Shown piece by piece: positions 59,835 to 64,000 of a stretch of DNA of 64,000 nt. Both the position numbers and the translations under genes were made by a program. Source of the stretch: Parvibaculum sp046297875 (GTDB lineage: Bacteria; Pseudomonadota; Alphaproteobacteria; Parvibaculales; Parvibaculaceae); contig NZ_JBKBHD010000001.1 in the NCBI RefSeq assembly GCF_046297875.1, positions 62,001-126,000 on the forward strand, given 5' to 3'. The notes under the pieces were generated by a model that was not told the DNA's origin, made no database searches, and worked only from the letters and a program-made list of their open reading frames with translations. How positions within the stretch are numbered: position 1 is the first letter of the stretch; every line of letters starts with the position of its first letter.

Positions 59835-61982
59835 ATGAGTTTCCGTGCATCCCTGATGCGCAGCGCGGCCGCGTTGTGCTTCGTCCTTCCCTTGTCCTTC
59901 ATGGCCCATGCGGCGGAGAACGAGACCGAAGGCAATATGCTTGAAATCGACATCTACCCGAAGAAATTCGAGCGCGAGACGAACCCGCTTTCGGGCCTTC
60001 CCGCCCTGCCCGAACGGCCGGGCACGCTCACCGTGCCGAGCGTCGTTCAGACGCAGCGCGAGATGGCCCGCACACCCGGCGCCGTCAGCGTCGTTCCGGC
60101 CGCGAAGTACCAGGACACATACGCCCACAACATCGAAGATGTGATGGATTTCACGCCGGGCGTATTCGCGCGCAAGCGGTATGGCGCGGAGGTTCGTCTC
60201 TCGGTGCGCGGCTCGGGGCTTTCACGCGGCTTCCATATGCGCGGCCTCGAACTGATGCAGGACGGCGTTCCCTTCAATCTCGCCGACGGCTCTGCCGATT
60301 TTCAGGAAGTCGATCCGCTGATCGCCCAGCACATCGAGGTTTACAAGGGCGGCAATGGCCTGCGCTTTGGTTCGTCCTCGCTTGGCGGCGCGATCAACTT
60401 CGTCATGCCGACAGCCTATTCGGCGGATGCGCCCAATCTTGTCCGGCTCGAAGGCGGCAGCTTCGATACCTACCGCGTCCACATGCAGGCGGCGCGCATC
60501 TACGACAAGACCGATGCCTTCGCTGCGCTGAGCGCCAATCAGGTGGACGGGTTCCGCGACCATGAGAAGGAGGAGAGCATCCGCTTTTCCGGCAATATCG
60601 GCCACCGCTTCAACGAGCGGGCGGAAACGCGCTTCTATGTCCTGTCCAATATCGTCGATCAGGAATTGCCGGGCACGCTCACGCTGCAACAGGCGCTCGA
60701 TACGCCGGAGATGGCGGCGCCCATCAATGTCATCCAGCATCAGCAGCGCAATGTCCGCTCGATCCGCTTTGCCAACAGAACGGCAGTCAAGCTCGACAAT
60801 GGCGGGCTTGTCGAATTTGGCGGCTATGCGGGCTACAAGCGGCTCTATCATCCGATCTTTCAGGTAATCGACCAGCGCGGCCCTCTCGCCGGCCTTTTCA
60901 CGCGCTACCGGGACGAGAGCACGATTGCCGGGCACCGCAATATTCTGACGGTGGGCGGCGATCTCTCCTGGGGCGAGGTCGATGCAAAGCGTTTCGTGAA
61001 CATTGCAGGCTCGCGCGGCGCGCTCACGGCGAGCAGCGTGCAAAGCTCCACCAATGCCCGCCTCTATGCAGAAAATCAGTTCTATGCGCTTGACGATGTG
61101 GCGCTGGTTGGCGGTCTGCAAGCGATCCATTCCTATCGCAAGTTCACGAACGATCTCGTGCCGGCGCAGAGCGACGCGACGGACTACTCCTCCATGAGCC
61201 CCAAGGCCGGCATATTGTGGGACGTGACGGACAATGCGCAGCTCTATGCGAATGTCACCCGCAGCTATGAGCCGCCGACCTTCTCCGAGCTTGTGCAGGC
61301 CACCGTTTTCCAGTTCGTGCCGCTCGATCCGCAGCGCGCCGTCACCTATGAAGTTGGCACGCGCGGCGCAACGGACAGGCTCGCCTGGGATGTCGCGCTC
61401 TATCATGCGCGGGTGAAAGGCGAGCTGGTGAACTTCACCGTCGGCGGCGGCATCCCCGCTTCCACCTTCAATGCGGACAGGACCGTCCATCAGGGCATCG
61501 AGGCATCGCTGACGCTCGATCTCGGCGCCGTCGGTCTCTCGGCCGCCTTGCCTGAAGGGAGCCGCCTGCTGCTCGAGCAGGCCTATACCTACAGCGATTT
61601 CCATTTCGAGGGCGATGCGGTCTATGGCGGCAACAAGCTCGCCGGTATGCCGCCCCATGTCTATGTCGCGGCGATCCGCTACAGATCGCCCGCGCCGAAC
61701 GGTCTTGGCTGGGACATCGCGCCGAAAATCGAATGGGTGAAGGATGGCGGCTATGCCGACTATGCGAACAGGCTCAAGGTGCCGGGCTACACGATCATCG
61801 GCATCGACGGCGGCGTCGATCTGACGAAGGGCGTGCGTCTCTTCGTCGATGCGCGCAACCTGACGGACAGGAACTACATCTCCACCTACACCGCGATCAC
61901 CGATGCCACGGCGGTCGCCACCAACATCTTCTATCCGGGCGAGGGCCGCAGCGTCTTTGCCGGGGTGCGAATTTCATTCTGA
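59835..61982 (+). CDS. TonB-dependent receptor, probable metal uptake
   Basis: A 715-residue outer-membrane receptor. Signal RSAAALCFVLPLSFMAHA; plug blocks DVMDFTPGVFARKRYGAEVR, SVRGSGLSRGFHMRGLELMQ, DGVPFNLADGSADFQ and FGSSSLGGAINFV; barrel ends VFAGVRISF. Unlike the B12 receptor it has no riboswitch. Between a DUF2946 protein and a YcnI-like copper protein, so copper or a chelated metal is the likely cargo, similar in idea to OprC-type receptors. ATG 59835 follows TGGAG; a longer frame starts at 59784. Confidence 0.88.
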   Translation: MSFRASLMRSAAALCFVLPLSFMAHAAENETEGNMLEIDIYPKKFERETNPLSGLPALPERPGTLTVPSVVQTQREMARTPGAVSVVPAAKYQDTYAHNIEDVMDFTPGVFARKRYGAEVRLSVRGSGLSRGFHMRGLELMQDGVPFNLADGSADFQEVDPLIAQHIEVYKGGNGLRFGSSSLGGAINFVMPTAYSADAPNLVRLEGGSFDTYRVHMQAARIYDKTDAFAALSANQVDGFRDHEKEESIRFSGNIGHRFNERAETRFYVLSNIVDQELPGTLTLQQALDTPEMAAPINVIQHQQRNVRSIRFANRTAVKLDNGGLVEFGGYAGYKRLYHPIFQVIDQRGPLAGLFTRYRDESTIAGHRNILTVGGDLSWGEVDAKRFVNIAGSRGALTASSVQSSTNARLYAENQFYALDDVALVGGLQAIHSYRKFTNDLVPAQSDATDYSSMSPKAGILWDVTDNAQLYANVTRSYEPPTFSELVQATVFQFVPLDPQRAVTYEVGTRGATDRLAWDVALYHARVKGELVNFTVGGGIPASTFNADRTVHQGIEASLTLDLGAVGLSAALPEGSRLLLEQAYTYSDFHFEGDAVYGGNKLAGMPPHVYVAAIRYRSPAPNGLGWDIAPKIEWVKDGGYADYANRLKVPGYTIIGIDGGVDLTKGVRLFVDARNLTDRNYISTYTAITDATAVATNIFYPGEGRSVFAGVRISF

Positions 61983-61994
61983 GGACATGAAACG

Positions 61995-62537
61995 ATGAAA
62001 CATCTTCTTGCCGTCATCGGCGCTGCCGCGATTTTCGCGGCGGCCGCCCTCCCCGCCTCCGCCCATGTCGTGCTCGATCAGGAGCAGGCCCCGGCGGGCA
62101 GCTATTTCAAGGCGACTTTCCGCGTGCCGCATGGCTGCGACGGGTCGCCCACCACGTCCATCTCGATCGCCATTCCCGAAGGCGTGATCGCCGTGAAGCC
62201 GCAGCCCAAGCATGGCTGGACGGTGAAGACCGAGAAAGCGGCCTACAAGAAGAGCTACATGCTCCACGGCAAGACCGTGACGGAGGGCGTCGTCCGCGTC
62301 ACATGGGAAGGCGGCCCGCTCGCCGACGACATGTTCGACGAATTTGCCTTCATGACGAAGCTGCCGGACGACCCGGAGATCATGATGATCTTCTTCCCCG
62401 TGGTGCAGAGCTGCGAAGAGGGTTCCATCGCCTGGGACCAGCTTCCCGTTCCCGGCTCCGGCGAGCGCCTGCCCCGCCCCGCACCCATGCTGCATCTCAC
62501 GCATGGCGGCGAGGATGGCGGGCATCATCACCATTGA
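61995..62537 (+). CDS. YcnI-like (DUF1775) copper-binding protein
   Basis: A 180-residue exported protein. The signal ends at ASA, leaving His24 (HVVLDQEQAP) as the mature N-terminal residue. In B. subtilis YcnI the N-terminal His forms a mono-histidine brace for Cu(II) together with a Trp; KHGWTVKTE here offers a Trp. The DUF1775 body includes TFRVPHGCDGSPT, VAKPQPKHGW-like and EFAFMTKLPDDP. A His tail (HGGEDGGHHHH) ends it. It lies 12 bases after the receptor stop, so the three genes are one operon. Probably a periplasmic copper carrier. Confidence 0.88.
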   Translation: MKHLLAVIGAAAIFAAAALPASAHVVLDQEQAPAGSYFKATFRVPHGCDGSPTTSISIAIPEGVIAVKPQPKHGWTVKTEKAAYKKSYMLHGKTVTEGVVRVTWEGGPLADDMFDEFAFMTKLPDDPEIMMIFFPVVQSCEEGSIAWDQLPVPGSGERLPRPAPMLHLTHGGEDGGHHHH

Positions 62538-62589
62538 TGCGCCGCGCCGCCCTGCTAGTCTCTCCTGAACGAATGACAGGAGGGACGGC

Positions 62590-63825
62590 ATGGGCACGAC
62601 GCTGCCGAAAAAAGGCACCGAATGGGGCAAGCTGAAAGGCGAGATGGAGGCGCGCGGCGCCCTTGACGTCAAATGGCGCGAAGGCAAGACCGCCGTCTAT
62701 GTCTTCAATGCCGGGCCAGATGTCGCAGAGGTCCAGAAAGAGGCCTACACGATGTTCATGTCGGAAAATGGCCTTGGACCGATGGCCTTTCCGAGCCTGA
62801 AGCAGATGGAGGACGAGGTCGTGTCGATGGGCCTCGGCCTGCTTCACGGACCCGAAGGCTCGGTGGGTAACATCACTTCCGGCGGCACCGACTCCATCAC
62901 CATGGCCGTCAAGACGGCGCGCGATTATGCGCGCAAGGTGAAGGGCGTGACCGGGACCTGCAACATCGTCGCGCCCTGGTCGGCGCACCCCGCTTTCGAC
63001 AAGGCGGCGAAGGTCATGGAAGTCGAGATGCGCCGCGTCGCCTGCGCCGATCTCCTTGCCGATGTGGCTGCGATGGAAAAGGCGGCGGACGCCAACACCA
63101 TCATGATCGTGGGCTCCGCACCCTGCTTTCCCTATGGCCTCATCGATCCGATCGGGGCGCTCGGCGAGATGGCTGCGAAGCGCGGGCTCTGGCTCCATGT
63201 CGATGCCTGTGTCGGCGGCTATATCGCACCCTTCGTGCGGATGAATGGCGGCGACGTGCCGCCTTTCGATTTCGAGGTGCCGGGCGTCATGTCGATGTCG
63301 GCGGACCTCCACAAATACGGCTATTGCGCCAAGGGCGCCTCAACCGTTCTCTTCCGCTCGGAGGAACTGCGCGCCCACATGATCTTCGACTGCGCGGACT
63401 GGCCGGGGGGGCGCATGGTCACGCCGACACTTGCCGGCACGCGGCCGGGCGGCGCCATCGCCGCAGCCTGGGCGGTGATGAATTTTCTTGGCGAGGAAGG
63501 CTACCGCGCGAAGCACCGCCAAGTGACCGATGCCCGCGAGACGATCGAGGCGGGCGTGGCGAAGCTCGGCTTCCGCGTCCTCGGGCGTCCTCAGCTCGGC
63601 ATCGTCTCCTTCACCCATGACGAGGTGGACCCCTTCGCCATCTGGGGCAAGCTTTTCGAGCGCGGCTGGTTCACAAGTCTCACCACCGAGCCCAAGGGCC
63701 TCCACCTCATGCTCTCGCCCTTCCACAATTCCGTCACCGGCACCTATCTCGCCGATCTCGAATGGGCGCTAGGCGAAGTGAAGGCCGGAAACGAAGGCAA
63801 GAAGCGCGAGGCGCGGTATAGCTGA
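62590..63825 (+). CDS. PLP-dependent decarboxylase/lyase (sphingosine-1-phosphate lyase-like)
   Basis: A 411-residue group II decarboxylase-fold enzyme. NITSGGTDSITMAVKTARDY is the phosphate-binding region, HVDACVGGYIAPFVRMNGG contains the PLP-binding Asp, and Lys242 in SMSADLHKYGYCAKGAST is the Schiff-base Lys; the HKYGYxxKG form is that of sphingosine-1-phosphate lyases. In bacteria, such enzymes may split phosphorylated long-chain bases or related amino lipids. Cytosolic. 52 bases after the YcnI gene; a perfect terminator follows, so it could be in the same transcript. Confidence 0.85.
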   Translation: MGTTLPKKGTEWGKLKGEMEARGALDVKWREGKTAVYVFNAGPDVAEVQKEAYTMFMSENGLGPMAFPSLKQMEDEVVSMGLGLLHGPEGSVGNITSGGTDSITMAVKTARDYARKVKGVTGTCNIVAPWSAHPAFDKAAKVMEVEMRRVACADLLADVAAMEKAADANTIMIVGSAPCFPYGLIDPIGALGEMAAKRGLWLHVDACVGGYIAPFVRMNGGDVPPFDFEVPGVMSMSADLHKYGYCAKGASTVLFRSEELRAHMIFDCADWPGGRMVTPTLAGTRPGGAIAAAWAVMNFLGEEGYRAKHRQVTDARETIEAGVAKLGFRVLGRPQLGIVSFTHDEVDPFAIWGKLFERGWFTSLTTEPKGLHLMLSPFHNSVTGTYLADLEWALGEVKAGNEGKKREARYS

Positions 63826-63835
63826 TCCGGATGAA

Positions 63836-63870
63836 TGAAACGCCTGCCCCTTCTCGAGGCAGGCGTTTCA
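63836..63870. terminator. Bidirectional terminator
   Basis: TGAAACGCCTGCC (63836-63848) and GGCAGGCGTTTCA (63858-63870) give a perfect 13-base stem with a 9-base loop, between the PLP enzyme gene and the convergent partial gene. Confidence 0.88.
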
Positions 63871-63890
63871 TTTACCAGCGCGAGACGCTG

Positions 63891-64000
63891 TCAGTTGCCG
63901 AACGCGTCGTCGATTTCGCGGCCCGCTTCTTCCGCCGGGCCCGGCTCGTCGAAGGCATCCCGGATCGACTCCGCCGCATCGTCGATTGCCTCGCCCGCCT
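63891..64000 (-). CDS. Partial gene, C-terminus only
   Basis: The open frame continues beyond the right edge. The visible 35 residues are acidic and rich in Ala, Asp and Glu (DDAAESIRDAFDEPGPAEEA, REIDDAFGN), with a repeated I-x-D/R-D-A-F pattern. No family is recognised. The stop TGA is at 63893-63891 on the minus strand. Confidence 0.55.
   Translation of the reverse strand, partial: AGEAIDDAAESIRDAFDEPGPAEEAGREIDDAFGN

Noticed and set aside
1..64000. CRISPR arrays, insertion sequences, prophage genes, rRNA
   Set aside because: No spaced direct repeats, transposase or integrase motifs, phage structural genes or rRNA sequence found on either strand.

Overview
The window reads as a chromosomal segment of a high-GC alphaproteobacterium. 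The support is a Ros/MucR-type zinc-finger regulator, a DUF2336 protein, an alphaproteobacterial-type CsgH beside curlin genes, betaine-lipid genes (btaA/btaB), and dense lipid and xenobiotic catabolism: Baeyer-Villiger monooxygenase, three TauD-family dioxygenases, two crotonases, acyl-CoA ligase, glutaryl-CoA dehydrogenase, MaoC hydratase and two nitronate monooxygenases. The combination suggests a free-living environmental organism such as Parvibaculum or a relative; this placement is inference. There is no phage, transposase, integrase or CRISPR signal.

Layout. 1-9.5 kb: a truncated XRE-type regulator, an exported protein, a PAS protein, MucR, an HSL-type esterase, a RelE-like/HTH two-gene unit resembling toxin-antitoxin, DUF2336, a lipoprotein plus a small membrane protein, a saccharopine-dehydrogenase-like enzyme and an ABC-2 exporter. 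9.5-21 kb: a REP-like repeat, a secreted hydrolase with a lost lipobox, a citrate synthase divergent from an HTH-citrate synthase fusion, an NAD(P)-binding protein, a Baeyer-Villiger monooxygenase between two related MFS transporters, and a crotonase divergent from an acyl-CoA ligase. 21-30.5 kb: OmpA-like protein, MaoC, MsrB, oligopeptidase B, a DMFase-like protein, modABC, and a TauD dioxygenase divergent from an IclR regulator. 30.5-39 kb: a GH5 glycosidase, two beta-lactamase-fold hydrolases, an EamA transporter, and two tandem TauD enzymes divergent from a Crp/Fnr regulator. 39-47 kb: two nitronate monooxygenases around a LysR regulator with twin candidate operators, AraC, DUF3703, a 36-codon membrane peptide, an epimerase-like protein divergent from a second LysR regulator, and gcdH. 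47-64 kb: btaB/btaA, a heterodimeric ABC exporter, a curli locus, tRNA-Gln and tRNA-Pro, a GST, a cobalamin riboswitch with its TonB receptor, a crotonase, a DUF2946/TonB receptor/YcnI metal-uptake-like operon, a sphingosine-phosphate-lyase-like PLP enzyme, and a truncated gene.

Recurrent theme: many catabolic genes lie divergent from their likely regulator, with a readable palindrome between them (12.05, 29.68, 38.39, 40.39, 41.33 and 44.84 kb). This gives an unusually clear set of candidate operators. I found no single wholly new system. The strongest leads are the repeated TGTTCA-N4-TGAACA operator around the LysR/nitronate monooxygenase cluster, the HTH-citrate synthase fusion with its paired palindromes, the DUF2946-TonB-YcnI operon, and the RelE-like/long-HTH pair.
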